From CAVXFL01 sp963761015 (lineage in GTDB: Bacteria > Pseudomonadota > Alphaproteobacteria > Acetobacterales > Acetobacteraceae), in contig CAVXFL010000011.1 in the NCBI GenBank assembly GCA_963761015.1, positions 180,399 to 244,398 on the forward strand: a stretch of 64,000 nucleotides of DNA, read 5' to 3'. Positions 17,719-27,313 of the stretch are shown here, piece after piece. The notes beneath the pieces are model-generated. The model worked only from the letters and a program-made list of their open reading frames with translations, was not told the DNA's origin and ran no database searches. The translations under genes were made by a program, and so were the position numbers. How positions within the stretch are numbered: position 1 is the stretch's first letter; each line of letters opens with the position of its first letter.

Positions 17719-20700
17719 ATGCCTCCGCCCAACATCCCTGCCGGCCCGCAGGCCACGCTGATCGCCTTCGCGATCCGCTATCGCGCCATCGTCATGCTGC
17801 TGGCGATCGTGCTGCTCGGGTACGGCGCCTACAGCCTCTCCGGCGCGCGCTACGACGTGTTTCCGGAATTCGCGCCGCCGCGCGTCAGTATCCAGACCGA
17901 GGCGCCCGGCCTCTCGCCCGAACAGGTCGAGGTCCTCGTCACCCGCCCGATCGAAACCGGCCTCAGCGGTGTGCCCGGCATCAAGATGCTGCTGTCGAAC
18001 TCGATCCAGGGCCTCTCGGTCGTCAACGTGTTCTTCGACGCCGCGAGCGATATCTACCGCGACCGCCAGGTGGTCGCGGAGCGGCTGACCGTCGCGGCGC
18101 AGCAACTGCCGCGCGATGTGCATCCGCCCACCATCACGCCGCTGACCTCGTCGTCGGCGATGGTCCTGGTCGTCGGCCTGACCTCCAAGACGCAGTCGTT
18201 GATGAAACTGCGAACGGTGGCCGACGGGCTGATGCGGCTCCGGCTTGCCGGCGTGCCGGGGATCGCCGATACCGCCGTCTTCGGCGGCGAGGTCGCCTCG
18301 ATCCAGATCCAGGTGCATCCTGATCGGCTGATCCGCTACGGGCTCGGCCTGAATGATGTCGTGGCCGCCGCCAATCGGGCGACCGGCGTGCGGGGCGCCG
18401 GGCTGATCGATCTGCCGAATCAGCGCGTGGTGCTGCAAACGCGCGGCCAGTCAGCCACCCCGGCGGCGATCGCGAACACGGTGCTGCTGCGCGGCGCGTC
18501 CGGCACCGTCACGATCGGCGATGTCGCCGACGTAGTGATGGCCCCCGAACCGGCGGTCAGCGGCGCCACCATCCAGGGCGGCCCCGGCGTCGTCCTGAAT
18601 GTCGAGGAACAGTACGGCGCCAACACGCCTGAGGTGACGAAGGCGCTGGAGGCCGCGCTGGACGAGTTGCGGCCCGCGCTGGCCGCCGACCATATCGACC
18701 TGCGGACCGATTTGTTCCGCCCGGCGGACTTCATCGTCACCGCCATCAACAATATCCGCGAATCGCTGGTGATCGGCGGCGTGCTGGTGATCGTCGTGCT
18801 CTGGCTGTTCCTGTTCGACGTGCGCACCGCGGCGATCTGCTCCATCGCCATTCCGCTCTCGCTCGTGACCGCCGCCGTCGTGCTGCTCCACATGGGCGCG
18901 ACCTTCAACACGATGACGCTCGGCGGGCTCGCCATCGCCATCGGCGAGGTGGTGGACGACGCGGTGATCGGCGTCGAGAACATCGTCCGCCGGTTGCGCG
19001 AGAACCGGCGGCTGCCGAATCCCCGCCCCGAGGCGCGCGTCATCCTCGCCGCGACCTTCGAGGTCCGCACCGCGGTCGTTTACGCGACCTTCGCCGTGAT
19101 CCTGGTGTTCTTTCCCATCCTCATGCTGCCGGGCGTGGCCGGGCGGCTGTTCGCCCCGCTCGGACTGGCCTATATCTTCGCGGTTCTGGCCTCGCTCGGC
19201 GTCGCGCTGATGGTGACGCCGGCGCTGGCGATGACGTTCCTCTCCCGCCGGCGGACGCAAAGCCACGACCCGCCGCTGCTGCGCTGGTCGCGCGCGGCCT
19301 ACGCGCCGCCGCTCAGGCGGATCGCCGCCCATCCGGGGCTGGTCATGGCGGCCGCGCTGGCGATCACGATTTTAGGGTGCGCGCCGCTGCCGTTCTTCGG
19401 CGGCAGCTTCATTCCGGAACTGAAGGAAGGCCATTTCGACGTGCATGTCACGTCGGTTCCCGGCACCTCGGTCCACGAATCGCTGCGCCTGGGGCAGAAA
19501 ATTTCCGAGGCGCTGCTGCGCATCCCGTACGTGCGCTCGGTGGCGCAGCGCGTCGGCCGCGCGGAACTGTCGCCGGACACGCTGGGGACGCATCAGAGCG
19601 AATTCGAGGTGGACCTGCTGCCGGGGCTTTCCGGCGAGCAGACCGAACAGGCGCAGGCCGATATCAACCGCGCGATGAAAAATTTCGTCGGCGTGGTGTA
19701 CGCCACTAACACGTTCCTCACCGAGCGGATGGAGGAAACCTTCTCCGGCTTCACCGCCGAACTCGCGGTGAAGATTTTCGGCGACAACCTGAACGTGCTG
19801 GATCGCAAGGCGCGCGCGATCGCGCGCGTGCTCGGCGGCATTCCCGGTGCGGAATTGGTGCAGGTGCAATCCCCGCTCGGCATGCCCGAGTTGACCATCG
19901 CGCTCCGCAAGCCCGATCTGGAGCGCTGGGGCTTCGATCCGGTGAGTGTCCTGGATGTCGTCCGCGCGGCCTATCAGGGCGACGTCACCGGCCAGGTGTA
20001 TTCCGGCCCCAGGGTCACCGACGTTGTCGTCATCCTCGACGCAAAGCACCGGAACAGCATCACCGATATCGGCAACCTCCCGCTCCGCTCGCCGCGCGGC
20101 CAATACGTTCCGCTGAAGGAATTGGCGACCATTTACGAATTGAGCGGCCGCTATCAGGTGCAGCACCAGGGCGACCAGCGCATGCAGACGGTCACGGCCG
20201 ACGTGGCCGGCGGTGATGTCGAGGGGTTCGTCGCGCAGGCGAAATCGCGCATCGCGGCCGAGGTCGCCTTGCCGCCGGGCACCTATCTGTCGTTCGCGGG
20301 CGCGGCCGAGGCGCAGGCGCAGTCGCGGCACGACCTGATCATCAACGGACTGATGGCCGGCATCGGCATGGTGCTGCTGCTGTCGATCGTCACGCGGAAT
20401 TGGCGCAATCTGCTGCTGGTGCTGGTGAACCTGCCGTTCGCGCTGGTCGGCGGCGTTCTGGCGGTGGCCGCGATCGGCGGCGTGCTGACGGTGGGCGCGA
20501 TGGTGGGCTTCGTCAGTCTGTTCGGCATCACGTTGCGCAATTCCATGATGATGATTTCACATTACGAACATCTGGTCGAAGACGGCATGCCGTGGAATCT
20601 GGACACGGCGATCAAGGGCGCGACCGACCGGTTGGCGGCGATCCTGATGACCTCGCTGGTGACGGGGCTCGGCCTGTTGCCGCTCGCCATCGGCATGAAC

Positions 20701-20865
20701 GCGCCGGGGCGCGAGATCGAAGGACCGATGGCGGTGGTCATTTTCGGCGGCCTGCTCAGTTCGATGGCGCTGAACCTGCTGGTGCTGCCCACGCTCGCCT
20801 TGCGCTTCGGCCGCTTCGAGCCCGCAAGCGATGACTTCGCCCCCGCGGCCGAGCCGGCGGAGTGA
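17719..20865 (+). CDS. RND efflux pump, heavy-metal (CzcA/CusA-like) type
   Basis: A 1048-residue inner-membrane proton-driven exporter: an N-terminal transmembrane helix, porter domain, a central transmembrane block (FNTMTLGGLAIAIGEVVDDA, VIGVENIVRRLREN) and a duplicated C-terminal half. The GEVVDDAVIGVEN proton-relay motif is the form typical of metal-exporting HME-RND proteins. ATG 17719 is used; upstream ATG 17671 adds an unconserved stretch. With the channel and fusion genes it forms a complete tripartite system. Metal export is inferred from subfamily and the promoter; drugs cannot be excluded. Confidence 0.9.
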   Translation: MPPPNIPAGPQATLIAFAIRYRAIVMLLAIVLLGYGAYSLSGARYDVFPEFAPPRVSIQTEAPGLSPEQVEVLVTRPIETGLSGVPGIKMLLSNSIQGLSVVNVFFDAASDIYRDRQVVAERLTVAAQQLPRDVHPPTITPLTSSSAMVLVVGLTSKTQSLMKLRTVADGLMRLRLAGVPGIADTAVFGGEVASIQIQVHPDRLIRYGLGLNDVVAAANRATGVRGAGLIDLPNQRVVLQTRGQSATPAAIANTVLLRGASGTVTIGDVADVVMAPEPAVSGATIQGGPGVVLNVEEQYGANTPEVTKALEAALDELRPALAADHIDLRTDLFRPADFIVTAINNIRESLVIGGVLVIVVLWLFLFDVRTAAICSIAIPLSLVTAAVVLLHMGATFNTMTLGGLAIAIGEVVDDAVIGVENIVRRLRENRRLPNPRPEARVILAATFEVRTAVVYATFAVILVFFPILMLPGVAGRLFAPLGLAYIFAVLASLGVALMVTPALAMTFLSRRRTQSHDPPLLRWSRAAYAPPLRRIAAHPGLVMAAALAITILGCAPLPFFGGSFIPELKEGHFDVHVTSVPGTSVHESLRLGQKISEALLRIPYVRSVAQRVGRAELSPDTLGTHQSEFEVDLLPGLSGEQTEQAQADINRAMKNFVGVVYATNTFLTERMEETFSGFTAELAVKIFGDNLNVLDRKARAIARVLGGIPGAELVQVQSPLGMPELTIALRKPDLERWGFDPVSVLDVVRAAYQGDVTGQVYSGPRVTDVVVILDAKHRNSITDIGNLPLRSPRGQYVPLKELATIYELSGRYQVQHQGDQRMQTVTADVAGGDVEGFVAQAKSRIAAEVALPPGTYLSFAGAAEAQAQSRHDLIINGLMAGIGMVLLLSIVTRNWRNLLLVLVNLPFALVGGVLAVAAIGGVLTVGAMVGFVSLFGITLRNSMMMISHYEHLVEDGMPWNLDTAIKGATDRLAAILMTSLVTGLGLLPLAIGMNAPGREIEGPMAVVIFGGLLSSMALNLLVLPTLALRFGRFEPASDDFAPAAEPAE

Positions 20866-20883
20866 ACCGCGGCCCTTGGCTTC

Positions 20884-20900
20884 GGCCCGCTCAGCGGGCC
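20884..20900. terminator. Possible bidirectional hairpin between converging genes
   Basis: GGCCCGC-TCA-GCGGGCC is a perfect 7-bp stem lying between the RND gene (ending 20865) and the opposing rpsD gene (ending 20954). It lacks a clear T-run on either side, so it may be only a partial or Rho-assisted terminator. Confidence 0.35.
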
Positions 20901-20910
20901 TCGCAACGAC

Positions 20911-20941
20911 GGATGGCCGCAACAAGTCCGGCCATGACGAC
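20911..20941. repeat. Dispersed palindromic repeat, copy 1
   Basis: A GGATGGCC block, an AACAAGT centre and CCGGCCATGACG form a hairpin-capable repeat. A near-identical copy lies at 23253-23282 with about two differences. It is a short extragenic palindrome. Confidence 0.55.
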
Positions 20942-20953
20942 TTCAGTGGTTCG

Positions 20954-21568
20954 TCAGCGCGAGTAGAACTCGACCACCAGGTTCGGCTCCATCTGCACCG
21001 GATAGGGCACGTCCGACAGCTTCGGCGGGCGCGCGAACCGGCCGCGCATGGCGCGGTGGTCCACTTCCAGGAATTCCGGGACGTCGCGCTCGCTGCTCTG
21101 CGCGGCATCCAGCACGACGGCGAGCTGCTTCGATTTCTCCCGCACTTCGACGAGGTCGTTGTCGCGCACCTGGTACGAGGGGATGTTCACGCGCTTGCCG
21201 TTGACAAGCACGTGCCCGTGGCTGACGAACTGCCTTGCCGCGAACGGCGTGATCGCGAATTTCATGCGATAGACCACCGCATCCAGCCGGCGCTCCAGCA
21301 GCTCGATCAGGTTCTCGCTGGTGTCGCCCTTCCGGCGCACCGCTTCCTGATAATATTTCTGGAACTGCTTTTCGCTGATGTTGCCGTAGTAGCCCTTCAG
21401 CTTCTGCTTCGCCATGAGCTGCACGCCGAAGTCGGAGGGCTTGCGCCGGCGCTGGCCGTGCTGGCCGGGGCCGTAGTCGCGCTTGGCGATGGGGGATTTC
21501 GCGCGCCCCCAGAGGTTCACGCCCAGGCGGCGATTTATCTTGTACTTGCTCTCGGCGCGCTTGGTCAT
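20954..21568 (-). CDS. rpsD: 30S ribosomal protein S4
   Basis: A 204-residue protein with the alphaproteobacterial S4 start MTKRAESKYKINRRLGVNLW, the RDYGPGQHGQRR motif and the S4 RNA-binding domain (about residues 94-155: RLDAVVYRMKFA, QFVSHGHVLVNGKRVN). It binds 16S rRNA early in 30S assembly. It is a stand-alone gene here. Confidence 0.97.
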   Translation of the reverse strand: MTKRAESKYKINRRLGVNLWGRAKSPIAKRDYGPGQHGQRRRKPSDFGVQLMAKQKLKGYYGNISEKQFQKYYQEAVRRKGDTSENLIELLERRLDAVVYRMKFAITPFAARQFVSHGHVLVNGKRVNIPSYQVRDNDLVEVREKSKQLAVVLDAAQSSERDVPEFLEVDHRAMRGRFARPPKLSDVPYPVQMEPNLVVEFYSR

Positions 21569-21756
21569 GCGCGTTGCCCTTCTCGCTGGCCGTATGTGTC
21601 ACGGCTTGTTGTGCCGGTAGTCCGACCCTCGGCGCATCAGCGCGGGGCGGCGGGCGCGGGCGAACAGCCCGTCCACGTTCCCGGCAGGAAGCGCCGCCTA
21701 TAGGTCGGCGGCCGCCGGCTTGTCAAACGGCCGCAGCCGGGCGTAGCCACGCCGGC

Positions 21757-21975
21757 ATGGTCAGCCGCCGGGACATTATCTGGCTCGGGATCGCCGCCGC
21801 CCTGTCGGGCAGCCTGATCGGCGGCATTCTGCTGGCGGCCGGCATCGCGCTCGTCATGAGCGGCCGGCACGCCGGCATCGTGCTGGTCTGCGCCGGCGCG
21901 CCGGTATCCGTTTTGATCGGCTGGCTCATGGGCCGGCGGCTGGCGCGCGAGGCCGACGGCACGCCCGCTCAATAG
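21757..21975 (+). CDS. Small two-helix membrane protein, unknown function
   Basis: The 72-residue product MVSRRDIIWLGIAAALSG has two hydrophobic helices (about 8-35 and 40-58) and a basic C-terminus (GRRLAREADG). No family recognised. The start is the first ATG after the rpsD promoter region. Supported only by membrane character and GC-typical codon use. Confidence 0.4.
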   Translation: MVSRRDIIWLGIAAALSGSLIGGILLAAGIALVMSGRHAGIVLVCAGAPVSVLIGWLMGRRLAREADGTPAQ

Positions 21976-22039
21976 CCGACCATCCGTCATTGCGCGGTGT
22001 ACCGCCGTCGATCACCAACTCGGCGCCCGTACGAAGTGG

Positions 22040-23194
22040 TTACTCGTCGGGCTGATTCGCCTTGACGCGGCGCATCGTGTCCTCGCCGGCCACGCCCACC
22101 ATGCCGGCGAGCGCGCCCGGCGCGCCGGTCAAGACGAGCGATTCGCTCGGGGCGTCGCTGGTGACCAGATGCCCGAGCGTCGCCGCGTCCAGCCGGCACT
22201 GCACCGTGCAGCGGAACTGCCCGGTCAGCGCCGCGCTGCCCAGCCGCGCGATGCCGATCCAGCTATCGACCAGCGTGCCGTCGCGCCCGGTCAGCAGCGA
22301 CAGTCGCCCGTCCAGGTTCTGCCCGTCGAAATCGACGCTGACTGTATAGTCATACGCCCTGACGGGCAGGGCATCGCCGAGATTAAGGTCCGGCCCGATG
22401 CCCCCGACCGTGCCTTGCAGCGAGCGCAGCGCCGCGATCCAGAAGGCGCGCGCGGTCTCGCCGAACGAAGGGTCGCCAGTGATGTCCTCGCCCTCGCCGA
22501 AGCCGTAGAAAACGCCGCCGTGCAGATAGGTGCCAAGCTTCTGGCCGTAGCTGACTTCCTGCGGCGCGACCGGCTTGAACGCGGAACCGAGGTCGCTGTT
22601 CTCGGCGAAATCGGAATAGACGATAGCGCGCACCGTCTCGCGGCTGTGCAGGAACCGCCCGTAATCCGAGGCGAGCGCGCGCAGAATCTGCTTGGTGGGC
22701 GGCGAGCCCGCATCGATCGGCCGCGCCGGCCGTTTCGCCTCGGTGTAGAGGCGGGTGAGCGCGGCGCCGAAATCGCGCAGGAAATACTTGCGCTGGTCGG
22801 CGAGTTCGGATTCCGGCGACCTGCTGAACAACCCCTCCACCGCCTCCATCATCCCCGCCGGCTTCACCGCCGCGCGGGCGGCGTCGGACAGGCCCGGCCA
22901 GCAGCCGGACCAATATTCGCGGCTCTGGCCCGAGCCGGGCGACAGACGTACCACCGAGACGCGCTCGCCGGGCGCGAGCGTGCCCCTCAGCTTGGTGTCG
23001 AGCTTGGTGGCCCACTCCGTCCGGCCTTCGACCATCATCGTGTCGTCGATATAGACGACCGTCTGACGGACCACCGGCTGGTGGCAGTAGGCGGGGTCGA
23101 GCCCGTAATTGCCGAAAATGGTGCGCGCCTGAACCGGCGCGGCGGTGGTCAGCGGGGCAAGCAGCGCGGCCAAGAGGAAGCGCGGGCGCATCAT
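22040..23194 (-). CDS. Exported protein of unknown function with a vWA-like first strand
   Basis: The 384-residue product has a signal peptide (RPRFLLAALLAPLTTAAPVQA). The mature part starts with VVYIDDTMMVEGRTEWATKL, which resembles the D-x-S-type strand and loop of von Willebrand A or substrate-binding folds but lacks a clear MIDAS. VRAIVYSDFAENSDLG is a second strand/Asp segment. Cysteines occur in YCHQP, SGCWPG and a CTVQC pair. It is followed at its 5' side by palindromic repeats. No family assigned with confidence. Confidence 0.5.
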   Translation of the reverse strand: MMRPRFLLAALLAPLTTAAPVQARTIFGNYGLDPAYCHQPVVRQTVVYIDDTMMVEGRTEWATKLDTKLRGTLAPGERVSVVRLSPGSGQSREYWSGCWPGLSDAARAAVKPAGMMEAVEGLFSRSPESELADQRKYFLRDFGAALTRLYTEAKRPARPIDAGSPPTKQILRALASDYGRFLHSRETVRAIVYSDFAENSDLGSAFKPVAPQEVSYGQKLGTYLHGGVFYGFGEGEDITGDPSFGETARAFWIAALRSLQGTVGGIGPDLNLGDALPVRAYDYTVSVDFDGQNLDGRLSLLTGRDGTLVDSWIGIARLGSAALTGQFRCTVQCRLDAATLGHLVTSDAPSESLVLTGAPGALAGMVGVAGEDTMRRVKANQPDE

Positions 23195-23197
23195 ACG

Positions 23198-23282
23198 TCA
23201 TCCCCGGGCTTGACCCGGGCAGCCACGTCTCTGGTTCCCGCAAAAATGTCGGGGATGGCCGGAACAAGTCCGGCCATGACGA
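23198..23282. repeat. Dispersed palindromic repeats including copy 2
   Basis: One element is CCCCGGGCTTGACCCGGG near 23203; the second, 23253-23282, is a near copy of the repeat at 20911-20941 (GGATGGCC, AACAAGTCCGGCC, ATGACGA). They fill the gap between two genes on the minus strand. Confidence 0.55.
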
Positions 23283-23321
23283 TGAACAAACCGCGATACC
23301 TCATTCCGTGAGAACCCTGCA

Positions 23322-24566
23322 TTACGCGTCCAACCGCCGGACCAGCTCGGCGTCGATCTTGCCCGCCAGGGCGGGGGCGGCGGCGCGGAGGGCCGCGACG
23401 ATGTTCTTCACCAAGGCCGCCTCGTGCTGCTCGATCTGTTCATAAAGTTTCCGCTCCGGTTCGACACGCTGCAGTTGCGTCTGCGCCGCCCGCTCCCGCG
23501 CCTCGATGTCCTTGGCGAACTTCGCGTCGAGCGTGCGGATATCCTCGTCGTACGGCTTGCAGAACCGGTGATAGCCGCGGGAGGCACGGTGATATTGCCG
23601 GCTCGCGTCCATGTAATCGGGGTCGGCGTCGTGCGCCGCGTAGGAAATGATGACGCCGACGACCCAGGCCATCACGTTCCACAACAGGCTGAGCATGATG
23701 TCGCGCTCGGGATTGACCTCGATTGTCGCGTCGGCGCCGAGGATGTTCATGGCCGGTTGCCCGGTCATCTGATGCATCACCGCCGCCCAGCGCGAACCGG
23801 CGGCGCAGGCGAATACCGCGATCAGCAGGAACGACGCCAACATCAGAATGCGCCAATCGCCGATCCGCTCGGCACGATTGCGCTGCTGGCCGAAGCGGTG
23901 CGTCCATTGCTTGAACAGCTTGCCGAAATGATGCGCCGCCAGCGCCAGCGAAATCGCCATCAGAATGGTCGCGCCCGCCGCGATCGCGGGCACGCCGACG
24001 AACAGATAGAACACGTCGTAATTGATCAGCCACTCGGCGAAACCGAGGCAGAGCAGCATGATCCAGTAGAGCGGCGAGGACGTGTACAGCAGCGCGTCAC
24101 GATTGGCGTTCTGCTCGCGCAACATGCGGAACCGGTTCTCGGCCTCCTCGAAGCGGGCGCGCACCTGTACGTGGCGCCGCTCGGCCTGCATCCGCGTCTT
24201 GACCGTGTCCTTATGGCGTTCGCGCTTTTGGGCGAGTTCGGTGATATCCTGTTGCGTCTTCTCGGCCGCGCGGATCTCCGGCAGCGCCGGCTGCAGCGCG
24301 TAATCGAACTCCTCCCGCACCCGGCGCCACTCCCGCATCAATTTCCGCGCGGGCTCCAGCAGCGGGATCGGCACGTCGAAAGCCGCTTCCCCGTCGCTGT
24401 ATATGTGGGCGGCAGGCTCGCCGCGGTTGGCGCTGTCGAGCGCCTCCTTGCTGAAGCTCAGCATGTTCACGGCGTCGGTGGGGAAGGAGATCGCCACCGT
24501 GAACGCCTGCTTGAGCTCCTCGGGAGCGTCACGCTCCAGGTTCTGCGCAATGCGGCCGTTGAACAT
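23322..24566 (-). CDS. Membrane protein with flanking coiled coils, unknown function
   Basis: A 414-residue protein. An N-terminal charged and coiled-coil region (about 75-160, EKTQQDITELAQKRERHKD, QAERRHVQVRARFEEAENR) leads to four hydrophobic helices between about 165 and 320 (WIMLLCLGFAEWLINYDVFY; IAAGATILMAISLALAA; MLASFLLIAVFACAAG; LLWNVMAWVVGVIISYAA). A second helical, charged tail (about 340-400) follows. No enzymatic motif is seen. It is adjacent to a proline-rich lipoprotein on the same strand, 9 bases apart; the two may act together. Confidence 0.5.
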   Translation of the reverse strand: MFNGRIAQNLERDAPEELKQAFTVAISFPTDAVNMLSFSKEALDSANRGEPAAHIYSDGEAAFDVPIPLLEPARKLMREWRRVREEFDYALQPALPEIRAAEKTQQDITELAQKRERHKDTVKTRMQAERRHVQVRARFEEAENRFRMLREQNANRDALLYTSSPLYWIMLLCLGFAEWLINYDVFYLFVGVPAIAAGATILMAISLALAAHHFGKLFKQWTHRFGQQRNRAERIGDWRILMLASFLLIAVFACAAGSRWAAVMHQMTGQPAMNILGADATIEVNPERDIMLSLLWNVMAWVVGVIISYAAHDADPDYMDASRQYHRASRGYHRFCKPYDEDIRTLDAKFAKDIEARERAAQTQLQRVEPERKLYEQIEQHEAALVKNIVAALRAAAPALAGKIDAELVRRLDA

Positions 24567-24575
24567 GCGGGCTCC

Positions 24576-25220
24576 TCAGTAGGGCGTCGTATCGGTGCCG
24601 GGCAGCGCCTTGTGCACCGGCCGCAGCGTGGCCGGATGCGAGGGCGGTTTCGGGGCCAGGCCGGCCGGCTTCGCGCCGCCGCCCGGCGCCGAACCGCGCG
24701 CCGAGGCCGGGTCGGGCAGCGTCCGTCGCGACGACGGCACCGGTTGAATGAGGGTCGGGCCTTCGCTCACCGGCTGGGCCACCTCGGTTCGCGCCGGCGC
24801 CGGCGTGGACCGCGCCAGCGGCGGAGACTCAGACGCGGCCGGCTCGGTGCGGAGCGGGACGGGCGGGGTCAGGTGAACCGGGCGAAGCGCCCGATGCGCC
24901 GGCGGCGGTCGCAGCGGCGCCGTGTGCATCGTCTGCGCGAGCGCGCGCGCCCTGGGCTCGAGCGGAACCAGCCGCCAGTGCGCCGGCTCATGCGGAGCGC
25001 GCGCCCAGGGCCGGCGCCAGGGTGCCGGGCGGGCCTCGCGGTCCAAGACCGCGGCCGCACGGTCCGCCGGGGCGGGCACGCTCGCCGCGGGTGCTTCGGT
25101 CGGGTGATCCGCCGGTTGCCGGCCCATCAGCTTGGCGAACAGCGGCGAATTGCACCCTGCCAGCAGGGTGACGACGGCGAGGCTCGCCGGCTGTATCAAC
25201 TTCCAGGCGTATCGGGACAT
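24576..25220 (-). CDS. Proline-rich predicted lipoprotein
   Basis: From the Met at 25220 the sequence reads MSRYAWKLIQPASLAVVTLLAGC, ending in a good lipobox. The rest (about 190 residues) is Pro/Ala/Arg-rich and low in hydrophobics, consistent with an extended, possibly wall-spanning tether. An upstream Met at 25238 (MPREIE) is also possible. It lies just upstream of the coiled-coil membrane protein. Confidence 0.5.
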   Translation of the reverse strand: MSRYAWKLIQPASLAVVTLLAGCNSPLFAKLMGRQPADHPTEAPAASVPAPADRAAAVLDREARPAPWRRPWARAPHEPAHWRLVPLEPRARALAQTMHTAPLRPPPAHRALRPVHLTPPVPLRTEPAASESPPLARSTPAPARTEVAQPVSEGPTLIQPVPSSRRTLPDPASARGSAPGGGAKPAGLAPKPPSHPATLRPVHKALPGTDTTPY

Positions 25221-25363
25221 CTCGATCTCGCGAGGCAACAGAGGAGGCGGAACGCCTCGAGCGATTTGCCTTCGTTTCCTCCTTCCCCCAGGTCGCCGCG
25301 CGACCGCGTTTCCGATAGTAACGGAGCCGGAGCCCTAGTCAAAGCGACCCTGGGAGAGCGCGC

Positions 25364-26711
25364 ATGACCCGGCCGAATTCCAGGCGCATGGCGCTGATCG
25401 CGTTCTTGCAGGCGCAGAACTGCTCGAACTATCCGGGCTCGTGGCGGCATCCGGAGACCCAAGGCGATTTCCTGACGGCGGCGTACTACCAGCGGATCGC
25501 CGGCATTCTGGAAGCCGGAAAATTCCACATGGCGTTCTTCGACGACCGCCTCGCCATGCCGGACATCTACGGCCACGACCACCGCGAAACGGTCGCGCAC
25601 GGCATCCGCGCCGTGAAGCTCGATCCGGTCCCGATCGTCACCGCCATGGGGCTGGCGACGCGCGGCCTCGGCGTCGGCGCGACCTGCTCGACCACGTATT
25701 TCGAGCCGTTCCACGTCGCGCGGGTGTTCGCGACCCTCGATCACCTGACCGGCGGACGCGCGGCCTGGAACATCGTCACCTCGCTGAACGATTCCGAGGC
25801 GGCGAATTTCGGCCTGGAACACCACCCCGAGCACGACCTGCGCTACGACCGCGCCGACGAGTTCATGGAGGTGGTGCTCGGCCATTGGACGAGTTGGGAC
25901 GCCGGCGCGCTCCTGGTCGACCGCGCCGGGGGAAACTTCGCCGATCCGGCGAAGGTGCGCCGGTTCGACCATCGCGGCCGCTGGTTCGCGAGCCGCGGTC
26001 CGTTCACGGTGCCGCGCACGCCGCAGGGGCGGCCGGTGCTGATCCAGGCGGGACAGAGCGGCCGCGGACGAACGTTCGCCGCGCGCTGGGCGGATCTGGT
26101 GTTCGTAGGTACAGCGGGAACTGGCGCGGGCGCAGGCGGCGTATCGCGAGTTCAAGGAGGCGGTCGCGGCGGCCGGACGCGATCCGGACCAGGTGCTGCT
26201 CGCGCCGGCCTGCTACGTCATCCCCGCGCCGAGCCGCGCCGAGGCCGCGGCGGCGCGCGAACGCATCGAAGCGCTGGCCAAACCGATCGACGCGCTGGTG
26301 CTGCTCGCCGAGGCGCTGAACTTCGATTTCGCCGCAAAGCGTCTGGACGAGCCGCTCAGCGACGCGGATCTGGCCAGCATGTCCGGGTTGCAGGCGATCC
26401 GCGACCGCGTCGTCGCCGCCAGCGGCAAGCGCAACCCGACGCCCGCCGATTTCGTCCGCGTCAGCGGCCGCGGCACGCTCCGGGAAATGCCGGTCTTTTC
26501 CGGCACGCCTGCCGATGTCGCCGACGAGATGGAGGCTTGGTTCTCGGGCCGCGCGTGCGACGGATTCGTGATCGCGGCCACCCACATCCCCGGCGCCTAC
26601 GCGGACTTCGCGCGCCTGGTCGTGCCGGAGTTGCAGCGGCGCGGGCTGTTCCAGACCGAGTACGCGTCGCCGACCCTGCGCGGCAATCTCGGCCTCGCCC
26701 CGCCGCCATGA
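25364..26711 (+). CDS. LLM-class flavin-dependent monooxygenase (NtaA/SnaA/DszA type), frameshifted near 26108
   Basis: The N-terminal half fits the bacterial-luciferase-like, FMNH2-dependent NtaA/DszA group: WRHPETQGDFLTAAYYQRIA, FDDRLAMPDIYG, GVGATCSTTYFEPFHVAR, TSLNDSEAANFG. At 26105-26110 (TTCGTAGGTACAG) the frame steps +1; deleting one G restores VFVVQRELARAQAAYREFK, and the second frame continues the family C-terminus to 26711. The substrate is unknown (aminopolycarboxylates or organosulfur compounds in characterised relatives). A partner flavin reductase is not in the window. Confidence 0.85.
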
Positions 26712-26764
26712 GCCGGCCGCCGCTACTCGCGTTTGCGCCAGCGTCTCCGTAGAATGGACCGAGC

Positions 26765-27313
26765 ATGACCGTTCCCGCCCCCGCCCGCATGACCGCCGAC
26801 GAATTCATCGCCTGGGCCATGCAGCAGCCCGAGACCGAGCACTACGAACTAGCCGCCGGCGAAGTCGTCGCGATGGCTCCGGAGCGCCTGGTGCACACGC
26901 GCACCAAGTTTCTGATTGCGCGCCGCCTCGCGGAGGCGATCGAGGCTGCCAGCCTGCCTTGTGAGACCTTGCCCGGCGGGGCCTCGGTTCAGATCGATCA
27001 GACCACCATCTACGAACCCGATGTTCTCGCGCGCTGCGGCCCACCGCTGCCGGACGACACGGTGCAGCTTTCGGACCCGATCATTCTCGTCGAAGTCCGC
27101 TCCCCCTCGACGGAATACCGGGATGCCGGTGCCAAGCTGGAGGGCTACTTCGGCCTGCCATCGGTGCGCCACTATCTCATCGTCAAGACTGAGAACCGGA
27201 GCGTGATCCACCACGCGCGCGACACCGCCGGCGCGATCACCACCCGGATCGTCCGCGACGGCCGGCTGATGCTCGACCCGCCGGGGATCGAACTCAAGGA
27301 TTTCTTCAGTTGA
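26765..27313 (+). CDS. Uma2 family endonuclease-like protein (DUF820)
   Basis: A 182-residue PD-(D/E)xK fold protein: MTADEFIAWAMQQPETEHYEL, a central YEPDVL aspartate and IILVEVRSPSTEYRDAGAKL with the Glu and downstream Lys of the nuclease-like site. Uma2 proteins are abundant in cyanobacteria and some proteobacteria; cellular role unknown. Its stop overlaps the argB start by four bases, so the pair is coupled. Confidence 0.8.
   Translation: MTVPAPARMTADEFIAWAMQQPETEHYELAAGEVVAMAPERLVHTRTKFLIARRLAEAIEAASLPCETLPGGASVQIDQTTIYEPDVLARCGPPLPDDTVQLSDPIILVEVRSPSTEYRDAGAKLEGYFGLPSVRHYLIVKTENRSVIHHARDTAGAITTRIVRDGRLMLDPPGIELKDFFS

Noticed and set aside
20884..20900. Strong intrinsic terminator between RND pump and rpsD
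   Set aside because: The stem is perfect but there is no T-run on either strand, so it is listed only as a low-confidence hairpin.
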